64,000 nucleotides of DNA from JAWXUC01 sp044432975 (GCA_044432975.1 JAWXUC010000004.1:1-64000); one strand, 5' to 3'. Positions 25,503-34,568 are shown, counted from the first letter of the stretch. Notes: generated by a model from the letters alone, not told the origin. Made by a program: numbers and translations.

Positions 25503-26927
25503 ATGTTTTTTAAAAAAAGAAAAATTATTCATATAGAAAAAAACTCAAAACTTGTTGAGCAGATTTTACTGGCATCTCTTCCAACGGTTTTGGTTTTGTT
25601 ATTTTTGGTAGCATTTAAGCTTATATCTCCATTTATTGCAATTTTTTCTTATGCAACTGTTGTTATCTTTAATTTAGCGTTAATGTTTCCGACAGCTTTA
25701 GAAATGCAACATTTAAGAAAATATATTGCATCTCTTTCTAGGGGAGAAAATTTTGATGCCGAAGCTTTAAAATTAACAGATGAAGAAGCAAAAAACATTG
25801 TAGAATCGGTTAATTTTATGCACCAATTTTGGGCTCAGAAAACTAATGATTTAGAAGAAAAAACAATGTCTGATACGGCTGTTTTAGATAGTCTTCCTGA
25901 CCCTGTTTTGATGCTTAATAAAAAGGGTGTTATTATTGGGGCAAATTTAAGTGCAAAAAAACTTGTTGGAGATGATGTTTTAGAAAGAAGTGTTGATAAA
26001 GTTTTTGATTCTCATGCCTTTATAAAAGCAATTTCTGCAGTGCTTGGAAATAAAAAAGAATCTCAAAACTTGGTGTTTTATACTTCAAAACCAATTGAAC
26101 AAAAATTATATGCTCATATAAAATCTTTGCCTTGGATTTCTACAAATATGGCGGTTTGTGTGGTTTCTTTATATGATTTAACCAAGGTTGTTAGGTTAGA
26201 AAAAATGCAGGCAGATTTTGTGGCAAACGCTTCTCATGAATTGCGTACTCCGTTATCTGTTATTTCTGGTTTTATAGAAACTCTTCAAACAAGTGCAAAA
26301 GACGATAAAAATGCTCAAAAAGAATTTTTAAAGATTATGAAAGAACAGGCGGAGTATATGAGTGCTTTGATTGAAAACTTATTGTCTTTATCTAAAATAG
26401 AAATGAATCAACATGTTGTGCCAAATGAAAAGGTTGATGTTAAAAAAATTGTTCAAGATGTTAGTAGTGCTTTAAGATTAAAAGCAGAAAATAGAGAAAT
26501 TAAATTGATAACAAATATTGATGAGAATGTTAAGCCAATTATTGGAAATCCTTCTCAGATTGCTCAGATTGTACAGAATTTGATTGATAATGCTGTAAAA
26601 TATGGCTTTGGTCAGAGCGATATTCTTATTCATGTTTATAAAGTAGAGGAGATGCCAAAGTCTCAGGCCTTCAATTCTCAAGATGGGGAAGCTTTAGCAA
26701 TTGCAATAAATAATAAAGGACCTAAAATTAGTAATGAAAACATTGTTAGATTGACAGAACGTTTTTATAGAATGCAAGAACATAAAGATTTAAATATAAA
26801 AGGGACTGGTTTGGGGCTTTCAATCGCAAAACAAATTATTCTTCATCATAGAGGTAATTTAACAGTTAATTCAACCTCATATAATGGGACAACTTTTACA
26901 ATATATCTTCCGTTAAAACTTATATAG
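25503..26927 (+). CDS. Sensor histidine kinase (PhoR-like)
   Basis: A 474-residue membrane kinase. Two hydrophobic segments (about residues 24-43 and 45-62) are followed by a PAS-like domain (DSLPDPVLMLNKKGVI). The HisKA domain has the phospho-acceptor His in NASHELRTPLS near residue 244. The HATPase domain shows NLIDNAVKYG (N box) and GTGLGLSIAKQI (G box). The order and the PDPVLML motif are like PhoR-type phosphate sensors. No response regulator is adjacent, although phosphate-transport genes lie 5 kb away. The signal is therefore not certain. Confidence 0.9.
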   Translation: MFFKKRKIIHIEKNSKLVEQILLASLPTVLVLLFLVAFKLISPFIAIFSYATVVIFNLALMFPTALEMQHLRKYIASLSRGENFDAEALKLTDEEAKNIVESVNFMHQFWAQKTNDLEEKTMSDTAVLDSLPDPVLMLNKKGVIIGANLSAKKLVGDDVLERSVDKVFDSHAFIKAISAVLGNKKESQNLVFYTSKPIEQKLYAHIKSLPWISTNMAVCVVSLYDLTKVVRLEKMQADFVANASHELRTPLSVISGFIETLQTSAKDDKNAQKEFLKIMKEQAEYMSALIENLLSLSKIEMNQHVVPNEKVDVKKIVQDVSSALRLKAENREIKLITNIDENVKPIIGNPSQIAQIVQNLIDNAVKYGFGQSDILIHVYKVEEMPKSQAFNSQDGEALAIAINNKGPKISNENIVRLTERFYRMQEHKDLNIKGTGLGLSIAKQIILHHRGNLTVNSTSYNGTTFTIYLPLKLI

Positions 26928-27020
26928 AGGGTTTTACGAAAAGATGTAGTTTTTTAAAAAACTCATTTTTTGAACATATCTCAAACCCCCAGCCCACAAG
27001 GGCTAGGGGTTGTTTTTGTA

Positions 27021-27054
27021 GTGTCTATTTTAAACGACCGTCTAGAATAGACAC
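27021..27054. promoter_or_regulatory. 34-bp dyad, left site of block copy 1
   Basis: Two 15-bp arms (GTGTCTATTTTAAAC and the inverse of GTGTCTATTCTAGAC) around the spacer GACC. The right-hand site at 27129-27162 is this sequence inverted, with a single spacer change. The design resembles paired operators or recombination sites around a 74-bp segment. Confidence 0.7.
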
Positions 27055-27128
27055 TATCATAAACTCTAAAAAAAATCAAGAAATAAGTAAAATCAATAAC
27101 ATAATTTCACAAAACTGTAACACTAAAA

Positions 27129-27162
27129 GTGTCTATTCTAGACGGTGGTTTAAAATAGACAC
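27129..27162. promoter_or_regulatory. 34-bp dyad, right site of block copy 1
   Basis: The inverted counterpart of the site at 27021-27054. Read on the minus strand it differs from the left site only in the spacer (CACC instead of GACC). Confidence 0.7.
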
Positions 27163-27514
27163 TTTGTTTTTAAGACAGGTGTCAAAATACCAGAATATAT
27201 GGGCTTATGGGCAGTTAATAATCCTCCCAAAGTATTTATTTTCTGCCCATATTCACCAAAAAATGCATTTTTTGCACTTTTTTGCAAAAATGCCCATTTA
27301 AAATTCCCCTTCACAGGTGAAGGGGTGGCGCCAAAGGCGACGGGGTAGTTATGGGGACGGATTCCACATCCGTCCCGCTATAAAAAAGGAAAAATAATTA
27401 TTATACCCCCCATCGCCGTAACGGGCACTTCCCCCGCAAGGAGGGAAGATGAGAAGGAATTATTATTGCTGGATTGTACCGCGCTTCGTTCGCAATGGCG
27501 GTTGGGAATTAAAT

Positions 27515-27541
27515 TGTAGGGGACGATGCCCACATCGTACC
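27515..27541. repeat. REP palindrome
   Basis: TGTAGGGGACGATG followed by CCCACATCGTACC: the GTAGGG-type REP, 28 bases upstream of the secreted-protein gene. A partial GATTG...CGCAATGGCGG repeat lies just before it at 27466-27502. Confidence 0.7.
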
Positions 27542-27568
27542 GCAACTAAAAAAAAGGAGGAAATGAAA

Positions 27569-28240
27569 ATGAATAGAAGAAAAATAATAACAGGAGGCGT
27601 TATGGGTTTAACTTTCCTCCTAAATGCAAATATAAGCTTTGCAGATACCTGTGCCGTCGCATCTAACTGCGAAGAACTTGGTTATACAGATACTAATTGT
27701 ATTGGTAATGCTTTGAAATGTCCTTTTGATACCAGTAAAATGTTTTGCAGTGGTGCAACGGGTATATTTGATGGGATTTGCTATGAAAGTAATAAAGTAG
27801 TAGGTGTTCAAATTGGCGATAGTTCTGTTTGTCTTTCTTTAGTAGAAACAGTGAATAATACTTATTCTTGGTCAGAAGCTATGGGGATATCTTCTACTTA
27901 TGATACTACATTGTATGAAGGTGATGAAACTTCATCTAGTTATTGTAAGACAAATTATGGTGCTGAATGGCGCTTGCCAACACATGATGAAGCTTATGCA
28001 ATTATGGTAACAAATTATACTTCTTTAAATACAGTACTTTCAGAGCAAGGTGGGGCGAGCATTCCTTATTGGGCAGGTACTTATTTTACATCAGAGGAGT
28101 ATTTAGAACCGCTTAATGATGTTGTGGGTACCACTGTTTTTACGTTTATTAGACCATTTGCTAATCAAGGAGTATTTTTTCATTATGTTGTTAAAACTGT
28201 TAGTGGCTATTCAAAAATTAGATGTGTGCGTGAGTTTTGA
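27569..28240 (+). CDS. Cys-rich secreted protein, paralogue 1
   Basis: A 223-residue protein with signal peptide (GVMGLTFLLNANISFA). A Cys-rich N-terminal motif follows: CAVASNCEELGY, then C...CPFDTSK and FC. The C-terminal part has WRLPTHDEAYAI and ends KIRCVREF, like DUF1566/Lcl-type domains of surface proteins. I choose the ATG at 27569, eight bases after AAGGAGG and matching the paralogue's start, rather than 27563. The paralogue at 36824 shares this layout and the same upstream block. It is probably exported to the cell surface or periplasm; its function is unknown. Confidence 0.8.
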   Translation: MNRRKIITGGVMGLTFLLNANISFADTCAVASNCEELGYTDTNCIGNALKCPFDTSKMFCSGATGIFDGICYESNKVVGVQIGDSSVCLSLVETVNNTYSWSEAMGISSTYDTTLYEGDETSSSYCKTNYGAEWRLPTHDEAYAIMVTNYTSLNTVLSEQGGASIPYWAGTYFTSEEYLEPLNDVVGTTVFTFIRPFANQGVFFHYVVKTVSGYSKIRCVREF

Positions 28241-28293
28241 TTAAATTGTTGGAGATGTATTGAAAAATTAGTAATCGTGCATATTTAATAGTT

Positions 28294-29169
28294 ATGGGAT
28301 ATTTATATGCGTTTGTTACAATTGTTTTTTGGGCTTTAAATATTGTTTTGGCAAAGTATTTTTCTGCAAATATTTTGCCTTTTCAATTGTCTTTATCTAG
28401 ATGGCTTGTTGCTGCAATTGTGATTTTACCTTTTAGTGCAAAAGAGTTATGGCGTTTGCGTTATGAAATTAAGCAACATTTTATGTATTTTTGTGGGGTT
28501 GCTATTTTAGGAGTGGTTTTTGCAAACACTATTCTTTATTTTGCAGCAGAGACATTAACTCCGACAGATGTTGGTTTGTTGCAAATTACATCGCCTTTGT
28601 TTTTAACAATTTTAAGTGTTATTTTTTTAAAGGACACTCTTAATTATAAGCAAGTTATAGGGATTTGTATTGCAATTATTGGTGTTTTTGAAGTTCTTTT
28701 GAAGGGAAAATGGGAATCTTTAGGGCAAATGAAGTTTGGTGTTGGTGATTTGTATATGTTGATGTTTAGTGTTTCTTTTGCGGCATATTCTTTGTTGCAA
28801 AAAAAGCGTCCAAAAGAATTTTCTCAAGTAGGGCTTTTGGCAATTACAATAATTTTAGGTGCTTTAATTTTATTGCCTATAACATATTATTCAGAAGGGA
28901 TTCCGCGTTTAGATAAAAAAGATTTAGAGTTTGTCGCATATTTAGGGATTTGCAATTCTGTTATTGCCTTTTTGTTTTGGAATATTGCGCTTTCAAAATT
29001 AGGCGATATAAAAACCTCTATGTTCTTTTATTTAATGCCATTTATGATATCTATTTTAAGTTATATGATTTTTGGTTCAAAGTTGACTTCTTTTGAAATT
29101 TATGGTGGTGCTTTAATTATTTTTGGAATTTTAATTATGAACTTTTCGGCTACAAGAAAAATAGAGTAA
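28294..29169 (+). CDS. EamA/DMT-family transporter
   Basis: A 291-residue membrane protein with about ten hydrophobic helices in two EamA halves. The features are FVTIVFWALNIVLAKYF and LSRWLVAAIVILPF in the first half and CNSVIAFLFWNIALSKLG in the second. Members of this drug/metabolite transporter family export metabolites or amino acids; the substrate is not evident. It stands alone after the secreted-protein gene. Confidence 0.9.
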   Translation: MGYLYAFVTIVFWALNIVLAKYFSANILPFQLSLSRWLVAAIVILPFSAKELWRLRYEIKQHFMYFCGVAILGVVFANTILYFAAETLTPTDVGLLQITSPLFLTILSVIFLKDTLNYKQVIGICIAIIGVFEVLLKGKWESLGQMKFGVGDLYMLMFSVSFAAYSLLQKKRPKEFSQVGLLAITIILGALILLPITYYSEGIPRLDKKDLEFVAYLGICNSVIAFLFWNIALSKLGDIKTSMFFYLMPFMISILSYMIFGSKLTSFEIYGGALIIFGILIMNFSATRKIE

Positions 29170-29245
29170 TTTTGTTTAAAATTTCTCTTGAAATTCTGTC
29201 TATTGTCTGTTAACAATATATTAATATTTTAATTTAGGGTTAAAA

Positions 29246-29947
29246 ATGATAAAAGTAGAACCGTTTGATGGAAAATTAAAAACTATTCTTGATTTGGCTC
29301 AGTCTTATTATAATTCTTATGTAACTTTGTCTAAAGAGTATAAGAGTGATAAAGAAATGGCTTTGTATAAGAAAGGTACATTTATAAAAAAGTTAAAGAA
29401 GATTTCTCAAGATAATTCTTCTCATACTTTTATATATTTTGATGACGATAAGCCACTTGGTTTTGCTAGGTATAGTCCTGTTCCATCTTATTATCATAAA
29501 GACAGAATCGAAAATGCTGAAATAGAATCTGGAACAACTCCTAATGGATATGATTATTATTGGAAAAGAAAACTTGATTTGAATGCCGAGAATAATATGG
29601 ATGACAAGACTATAATGCTTAATCAGATTTATCTTGATCCATCTATTCAAAAAAAAGGTTTAGGAACTAAAATTATTGATCAGACTTTGCCTAAAATTAA
29701 AGAAGCTGGTTTTGAAAGTCTTGTTATTGAATATAACTCAAATAATGAAAATGCGAGAAGGTTTTATAGAAACACTTTAGCTTTACGAGAAATTGGCACC
29801 ACTAGAGACTTTGACAATGTTGTTTCTAACCCTACAGAAATATGCATGAGTCCTGTTACTCTTGGCTTTGTTGAAATAGATAAAGCAATAAATAAAATTA
29901 ATTCTATTAAAATGACAAATAAGGTTGTGAATAGCAATGCTAAGTAA
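29246..29947 (+). CDS. GNAT-family N-acetyltransferase
   Basis: A 233-residue GNAT protein. The acetyl-CoA-binding motif A is in LDPSIQKKGLGTKIIDQ (Q/RxxGxG/A pattern), preceded by the beta strand NQIYL, and followed by VIEYNSNNENARRFYRN typical of motif B. The N-terminal 60 residues are an extra helical segment. The substrate is unknown. Its end overlaps the start of the carboxypeptidase-like gene by 11 bases, so the two may act in one pathway. Confidence 0.85.
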   Translation: MIKVEPFDGKLKTILDLAQSYYNSYVTLSKEYKSDKEMALYKKGTFIKKLKKISQDNSSHTFIYFDDDKPLGFARYSPVPSYYHKDRIENAEIESGTTPNGYDYYWKRKLDLNAENNMDDKTIMLNQIYLDPSIQKKGLGTKIIDQTLPKIKEAGFESLVIEYNSNNENARRFYRNTLALREIGTTRDFDNVVSNPTEICMSPVTLGFVEIDKAINKINSIKMTNKVVNSNAK

Positions 29948-30605
29948 AGTTGAGACAACTAAAAGTGTTGATGGGGAAGAAATATCTTTTTTTGAGTTAA
30001 AGAGTAATGATAAAAACGCACAAAATGTTTTTATTTTAGGTGTTTTTCATGGTGATGAGCCAGAGGGTGAATATATTATTAAAAAACTTATGGCTGAAGT
30101 TGATAGTTTAAATAGTAAGTATAATTTATATTTTTTGCCTTGTCTAAATCCTGATGGAAAGAAATTAAATCGACGTACAAACTTTAATGATGTTGATTTG
30201 AATAGAAATTATCCAACAAAAAATTTTCAAGAGCAATCGACACACTTTGACGGTAGAATTTTTAGTGCTGGTAGTGTTTGTGCTTCTGAACCAGAAACTA
30301 AGTTTATGATTAGTTTGATTGATAAATATAAGCCTGTTAAAATATTATCTATACATGCTGATTTGCATTTGGTTGATTATGATGGTCCTGCAAAAGAGAT
30401 TGCCGCTAAATATGCTATCTTGTGTGGATATAGATTGGTTGATGAGATTGGTTATGCTACATTAGGTTCTTTTGGTACTTGGGCTGGTCGAGAAAGAGGT
30501 ATTCCTGTTATTACTTTAGAGACATGGGGAGCAAAATCAGAAGAAGATTTTGAACAGATATGGCAGGAAAACAGAATCGCTCTTTATAATTTTATTAATG
30601 AATAA
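29937..30605 (+). CDS. M14-type zinc carboxypeptidase / amidase
   Basis: A 222-residue protein of the M14 metallopeptidase superfamily. Zinc ligands are HGDEPEGE (H..E) and the later His in SIHADLHL. Substrate and catalytic features are LNPDGKKLNRRTN, DLNRNYP and TLETWGA (catalytic Glu). The size and LNPDG/DLNRNYP motifs fit murein peptide amidase A-like enzymes that trim cell-wall tripeptides. Overlap with the GNAT gene suggests coupled translation. The murein substrate is inferred. Confidence 0.85.
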   Translation: MLSKVETTKSVDGEEISFFELKSNDKNAQNVFILGVFHGDEPEGEYIIKKLMAEVDSLNSKYNLYFLPCLNPDGKKLNRRTNFNDVDLNRNYPTKNFQEQSTHFDGRIFSAGSVCASEPETKFMISLIDKYKPVKILSIHADLHLVDYDGPAKEIAAKYAILCGYRLVDEIGYATLGSFGTWAGRERGIPVITLETWGAKSEEDFEQIWQENRIALYNFINE

Positions 30606-30668
30606 CGCGAGGTTCGTGTTTGTACTGATTGTTTTTAATAGATAATTAGTGTAAGTGTGAACCTCGTG
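30606..30668. repeat. Long imperfect inverted repeat
   Basis: CGAGGTTCGTGTTTGTACTG pairs imperfectly with TTAGTGTAAGTGTGAACCTCG around a TTTTTAAT-type loop. It starts two bases after the carboxypeptidase stop codon. It lacks a T-run, so it may be an mRNA-stabilising hairpin or a degenerate element rather than a terminator. Confidence 0.6.
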
Positions 30669-30688
30669 TTAATCTTAAAAGACTTTGA

Positions 30689-30727
30689 TAAAAACGCCGA
30701 GAACTTTATGGGTTCTACGGCGTTTTT
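30689..30727. terminator. Bidirectional terminator
   Basis: Hairpin AAAACGCCG/CGGCGTTTT with an inner GAAC/GTTC step and T-run, between the convergent carboxypeptidase-like and DsbA-like genes. Confidence 0.9.
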
Positions 30728-30752
30728 GCTTTTTTATTTTGCTAATTAATGA

Positions 30753-31475
30753 TTATTTAGCTTCATCAATAGCTTTTTGAATTGTTTCAGCATCTATACC
30801 TTGGATCATTTTTCCATTAAGGATAAGAGTTGGAACACCTCTGATTTGAATTTTACCAGCAGTTTCATTAGTTTTTGCTAATTGAGCTGCGATTGTTTCA
30901 GAGTTCATATCTGCTTTTAATTTTTCTAAATCAACACCGTTAAGAACTGCTAATTCGTCAATTTTAGCTTCTGTTAATTTACCTTCGTTAGTTAATAAAG
31001 CTTTATAAATTTCAGCATATTTTCCTTGTTCTTTAGCTGCTAAAGCAACTTTTGCAGCATATTGAGAAATAGGGCCTAAGAAAGTTAATTCACGACCAAT
31101 AATTTTTACGTTTGGATTTTTTGCTGCAATGTCAAGTAAAGTTGAAGAAACTTTGTGGCAATATCCACAAGAGAAATCAAAGAATTCAACTAAAACAATT
31201 TCACCGTCTGGGTTGGCAATAACACCAGCATCATCAGATACAACTTCTTTTAAGTTGTCTTCAATTGCTTTCATAGCTTCTTTTTGTTTTTCTTCCATCA
31301 TTTGTTTTTCATAGTTTTGCATTGCATTGATAATCATTTTTGGATTGTTCATTAAAGCTTCTTCAATATAAGCGTCTTTTTTTGAACAGTTTGCACACAA
31401 TACACATACAACTATAGCTGCAATAGATAATACTAATGCTATAAGAGATGTATAAGTAGAATTAATTTTATTCAT
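30753..31475 (-). CDS. DsbA-like thiol oxidoreductase
   Basis: A 240-residue exported thioredoxin-fold protein. An N-terminal hydrophobic segment (LIALVLSIAAIVVCVLC) anchors or exports it. A helical linker follows, then the thioredoxin domain with active site FSCGYCHK and the cis-Pro segment RGVPTLI. Proteins of this type make or reshuffle disulfides in the periplasm. A second DsbA-like protein is at 40561 and a shorter CxxC protein at 33250. Direction of the redox role is not evident from the CGYC motif. Confidence 0.9.
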   Translation of the reverse strand: MNKINSTYTSLIALVLSIAAIVVCVLCANCSKKDAYIEEALMNNPKMIINAMQNYEKQMMEEKQKEAMKAIEDNLKEVVSDDAGVIANPDGEIVLVEFFDFSCGYCHKVSSTLLDIAAKNPNVKIIGRELTFLGPISQYAAKVALAAKEQGKYAEIYKALLTNEGKLTEAKIDELAVLNGVDLEKLKADMNSETIAAQLAKTNETAGKIQIRGVPTLILNGKMIQGIDAETIQKAIDEAK

Positions 31476-31570
31476 ATTTAAATATCCTTTTTATTTTTTT
31501 GTTATAACAAATATAATTTAGCGAAAAATTAAATTTTTGCAAGTACAATCTTTTTAATGAGGAGAAAAAA

Positions 31571-32230
31571 ATGTTTAAAATTAATTTTAGTGCTTTTTCA
31601 AAAACGAAAGATTTAGAAAATAAAATAGATTTGTTTCATGATAAGCTTTTGGATGTTTCTATGACATTTAAAAAAGCGGTTAAAGAGTATTTGGCAGAAA
31701 AAAGAAGCCCTAATTATAAAAAAAATAATAAGCAAATAAAAACTGTTGAGCATGATGCCGATACTTTAAGGAGGGGGATTGAAGAAAGTTTATATTCTCA
31801 AAATTTGATTCCAGATGTTAGGGCTGATGTTTTGGAGTTGATAGAACAGCTTGACAAGGTTATAAATAAGTATGATGAGGTTTCTTATCGTTTTTATGTT
31901 GAGCAACCAGATATTCCTGAAATTTATCATAAGAAAATTTTAGAGCTTGTTGATTGGGTTGTTGATTGTACAGAAAATTTAAAAATTGCATCTCGTTCGT
32001 TTTTTAAGAATTTATCTGCGGTGCGTGATTATTCTCAAAAAGTTTATTTTATTGAACATGAAACAGATTTGGTTTCTGGAGAATTAAAAAGAGAAATTTT
32101 TAATTCAGATATTGAGTTGGCTCATAAAATGCAATTACGTGATTTTATAAATGATATTGCAGATATTGCCGATATTGCAGAAGATTGTGTTGATGCTTTG
32201 GCGATATTTTCTATAAAAAGAGATTTGTAA
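31571..32230 (+). CDS. DUF47 (PhoU-like) Pit accessory protein
   Basis: A 219-residue helical protein of the DUF47/PhoU-like family, with KQIKTVEHDADTLRRGIEE and VYFIEHETDLVSGELKREIF carrying the paired metal-binding EHDAD/EHETD motifs (second quoted in part: EHETDLVSGELK). Such proteins associate with low-affinity phosphate transporters. The start follows GAGGAG; pit begins two bases after the stop, which confirms the pairing. Confidence 0.92.
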   Translation: MFKINFSAFSKTKDLENKIDLFHDKLLDVSMTFKKAVKEYLAEKRSPNYKKNNKQIKTVEHDADTLRRGIEESLYSQNLIPDVRADVLELIEQLDKVINKYDEVSYRFYVEQPDIPEIYHKKILELVDWVVDCTENLKIASRSFFKNLSAVRDYSQKVYFIEHETDLVSGELKREIFNSDIELAHKMQLRDFINDIADIADIAEDCVDALAIFSIKRDL

Positions 32231-32231
32231 T

Positions 32232-33266
32232 ATGGTTGAGTTTTTATTCTTTTTGAGTTCTGGTTTATTTTTAGGTTGGTCATTAGGTGGAAATGATGCC
32301 GCTAATATTTTTGGAACAGCCGTTGGCTCTAAAATGATAAGGTTTAAGAGTGCTGCAATTATAGGTTCTGTTTTTGTTATTATAGGAGCAGTTGTTAGTG
32401 GCGCTGGTGCTAGTGGAACTCTTGGAGAATTGGGAGCTATAAATGCTTTGGGTGGAGCGTTTATGGTCGCTTTGTCTGCGGCTATATGTGTTTTTTTTAT
32501 GTCAAAGTCAGGGATTCCTGTTTCTACATCTCAGGCTATTGTTGGCGGTGTTATTGGTTGGAACTTTTATGCTCATAAACCAACAGATATTATGCTATTG
32601 TCTAAGATTGCCACAACTTGGATTGTTTGTCCTATTATTGCAGGTGTTGTTGCTTTGCTTTTATTTTTAATAATCAAGCAATGGCTAAAGACATCTAAGA
32701 TGCATTTGTTGCGTCAAGATTTTTATACTAGAATCGGTTTAGTAGTTGTTGGTGCTTTTGGGGCTTATGCTTTAGGAGCTAATAATATTGCAAATGTTAT
32801 GGGAGTTTTTGTTAATTCTTCACCAATTAAAGGTGTTTTGGGTTTTTCTTCAACACAAGTTTTGTTTTTAATTGGTGCTATTGCTATTGCGGTTGGAATT
32901 ATAACATATTCTAAAAAAGTTATTGAGACGGTTGGAAACTCTTTAATGGAAATGTCTCCGATTGTGGCTTTGATTGTGGTTTTTTCTCAAGCTTTTGTGC
33001 TTTTTATCTTTTCTTCAACAGACTTACAAGATTTGTTTATTAGTTTAAATATTCCGCCACTTCCACTTGTTCCTGTGTCTTCTTCTCAGGCTGTGGTTGG
33101 GGCTATAATAGGTATTGGAATCGCAAAAAAAAGTAATTCTATAAAATGGAGCGTTTTAGGAAGAATCGCAATAGGATGGGTGTTAACACCAATTATATCT
33201 GCTTTAATTTCTTTTGTTGGTTTATTTATGTTGGCAAATATTTTTCAAATTATTGTTGCTTATTAA
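32232..33266 (+). CDS. pit: Inorganic phosphate transporter (Pit family)
   Basis: A 344-residue membrane protein with about ten hydrophobic helices and the two PHO4 signature repeats: GWSLGGNDAANIFGTAVG near the start and GAYALGANNIANVMGVFV in the second half. VSTSQAIVGG and VSSSQAVVGA are the matching inner motifs. It imports phosphate with a cation through the inner membrane. It is coupled to the DUF47 gene. Its 3' end overlaps the convergent thioredoxin-like gene by 17 bases. Confidence 0.95.
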   Translation: MVEFLFFLSSGLFLGWSLGGNDAANIFGTAVGSKMIRFKSAAIIGSVFVIIGAVVSGAGASGTLGELGAINALGGAFMVALSAAICVFFMSKSGIPVSTSQAIVGGVIGWNFYAHKPTDIMLLSKIATTWIVCPIIAGVVALLLFLIIKQWLKTSKMHLLRQDFYTRIGLVVVGAFGAYALGANNIANVMGVFVNSSPIKGVLGFSSTQVLFLIGAIAIAVGIITYSKKVIETVGNSLMEMSPIVALIVVFSQAFVLFIFSSTDLQDLFISLNIPPLPLVPVSSSQAVVGAIIGIGIAKKSNSIKWSVLGRIAIGWVLTPIISALISFVGLFMLANIFQIIVAY

Positions 33267-33597
33267 GTTCTTTTACAAGGATATCAAATTTTTTAGCATT
33301 TTCTTCTGACCAGCCCATCAAATAATTGTTACCCATGCAAAATAATGGAGTGCCAATTCTGTTGCCTAAATTGTGTTTTTTTGCGCATAATAACATTTCT
33401 TTATAAGCTTTTTTATTAGCAATATCCATCATCTCTATTTCTAATTTTGGGTGAGATTTTTGAATGTCTTCCATTGCGGTGTGGCAATGGCCGCATCTTT
33501 GAGAATAAAATAAATATATTTTATTGTTGTCAATTTCTGCCTTTGCAGTTGAAATTAAACTAAATAAACAAACGAAGATAGCTAGTTTTATTTTCAT
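33250..33597 (-). CDS. Exported thioredoxin/glutaredoxin-like protein
   Basis: A 115-residue protein with signal peptide (LAIFVCLFSLISTAKA) and a compact thioredoxin fold: YLFYSQRCGHCHTAMEDI with the active site CGHC, then GTPLF with the cis-Pro. It is likely a periplasmic thiol-disulfide protein. It lies 12 bases after the hypothetical gene at 33610 on the same strand and overlaps the convergent pit gene end. Confidence 0.85.
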   Translation of the reverse strand: MKIKLAIFVCLFSLISTAKAEIDNNKIYLFYSQRCGHCHTAMEDIQKSHPKLEIEMMDIANKKAYKEMLLCAKKHNLGNRIGTPLFCMGNNYLMGWSEENAKKFDILVKELNKQQ

Positions 33598-33609
33598 GAT
33601 TAAAATCCT

Positions 33610-34176
33610 TTATTCTATACAACAGTCAACAGCTTTTTTAACAAAGCTTTTCATTTTTGACCACTTACCATTAGTTTCTTCTTTGATTTGAGGAGAGTTT
33701 TCAGCAACTTTTGCAGATATTTTTTTAACATCTTCAAGTTTGTCTTCAACCCACTTTACATCGTCAATATTTAACATGTTCATATTTAATCCCCAAAATA
33801 GGCAATATAAATCATATGCTTTGTTAAATAAGTCATAGGCTTCTTTTTTGTTGTTTAATGATTGTTGTTTTGTGCCAACTTCCATTAAGCGCATTGATGA
33901 TGCAAGCAAGTGTTTTGAAATGCACCAAACCTCGCCTTCATATTGAGGGATAACTTTGAGCATGAGGCCTTTTCTCATTTCTCTAACTTCTTCAATAAGG
34001 TCATAAAATGAGTTTTTGCCTGTTTTGGCGCCAGAAAAAATAAGGTGTTCTTCAATTGAAATTAAATTCATGATTGCAATAGTTAAATCTTGATCAGAAG
34101 ATAAGTCTTTTGGGTTTACTTTTTTTGATTGGTCTATTCTTTCTACAAATTCTTTTACGTTTTTTGCTTTTTTCAT
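33610..34176 (-). CDS. Hypothetical helical protein, 188 aa
   Basis: I do not recognise the family. I choose the ATG at 34176 because GGAGG lies six bases before it; an ATG four codons upstream overlaps that site. The protein is soluble and mostly alpha-helical with a Lys-rich N-terminus and a tetratricopeptide-like stretch (NNKKEAYDLFNKAYDLYCLFWGL in part: EAYDLFNKAYDLY). The C-terminus has a CC pair (KAVDCCIE). It is the first gene of a two-gene minus-strand unit with the thioredoxin-like gene. Confidence 0.7.
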   Translation of the reverse strand: MKKAKNVKEFVERIDQSKKVNPKDLSSDQDLTIAIMNLISIEEHLIFSGAKTGKNSFYDLIEEVREMRKGLMLKVIPQYEGEVWCISKHLLASSMRLMEVGTKQQSLNNKKEAYDLFNKAYDLYCLFWGLNMNMLNIDDVKWVEDKLEDVKKISAKVAENSPQIKEETNGKWSKMKSFVKKAVDCCIE

Positions 34177-34281
34177 AACATCCTCCATTTATTATTGATT
34201 ATTATCTAAAATTTAAAAAAGTCAAATCAATGTTTGCAAAAAAATAAAAAAATGTATATATGTATATGAGAGGATGAAAAT

Positions 34282-34518
34282 ATGTATAGATTTAATTTAT
34301 TATCAGGTTTTTTTAGTTTGTTTTTTATGGCAGTAATTGTTTTTTTATTTTTTTATGCTGCAATTTTAGTTTTCCCTTTTGTCTTGGCGTTTTTTGCGAT
34401 TGTTTATTTGGTAAGTTTGTTTAATAGAAAAGATGAAAAAATTGTAAAAGTCGTTAGCAAAGTTAAGGACGATGATGTTATTGATGCTGAGTTTGAAGTG
34501 ATTGAAAATAGGGATTAG
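34282..34518 (+). CDS. Small membrane protein, 78 aa
   Basis: A short protein with two adjacent hydrophobic segments (LFFMAVIVFLFFYAAILVF and VLAFFAIVYLVSLF) and a charged C-terminal tail (KVKDDDVIDAEFEVI). GAGGATGA precedes its ATG. It lies 50 bases upstream of the Mur ligase gene, so it may be cotranscribed. I cannot assign a family. Confidence 0.65.
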   Translation: MYRFNLLSGFFSLFFMAVIVFLFFYAAILVFPFVLAFFAIVYLVSLFNRKDEKIVKVVSKVKDDDVIDAEFEVIENRD

Positions 34519-34568
34519 TAAAAAATTAACTTTTTAGGTGTATTTTCACAAAAAAAAGGAGGCTAATT

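Larger units (their letters stand above)
26956..27353. repeat. 398-bp duplicated intergenic block, copy 1
   Basis: Nearly identical to 36051-36449. Contents in order: a terminator hairpin (26984-27018), a 34-bp dyad (27021-27054), a 74-bp AT-rich spacer, an inverted 34-bp dyad (27129-27162), a TATGGGCAG/CTGCCCATA inverted repeat, a GCATTTTTTGC-rich stretch, and a GC-rich hairpin CCCCTTCAC/GTGAAGGGG with GGCGCC. Both copies precede a paralogous Cys-rich secreted-protein gene, so the block may be a regulatory or mobile cassette. No ORF in it is credible. The rest of the gap to 27568 holds REP-type palindromes. Confidence 0.85.

Noticed and set aside
25503..26927. The kinase as part of a phoB-phoR pair with pit
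   Set aside because: No response regulator is adjacent, and the phosphate genes are 4.6 kb away with unrelated genes between.
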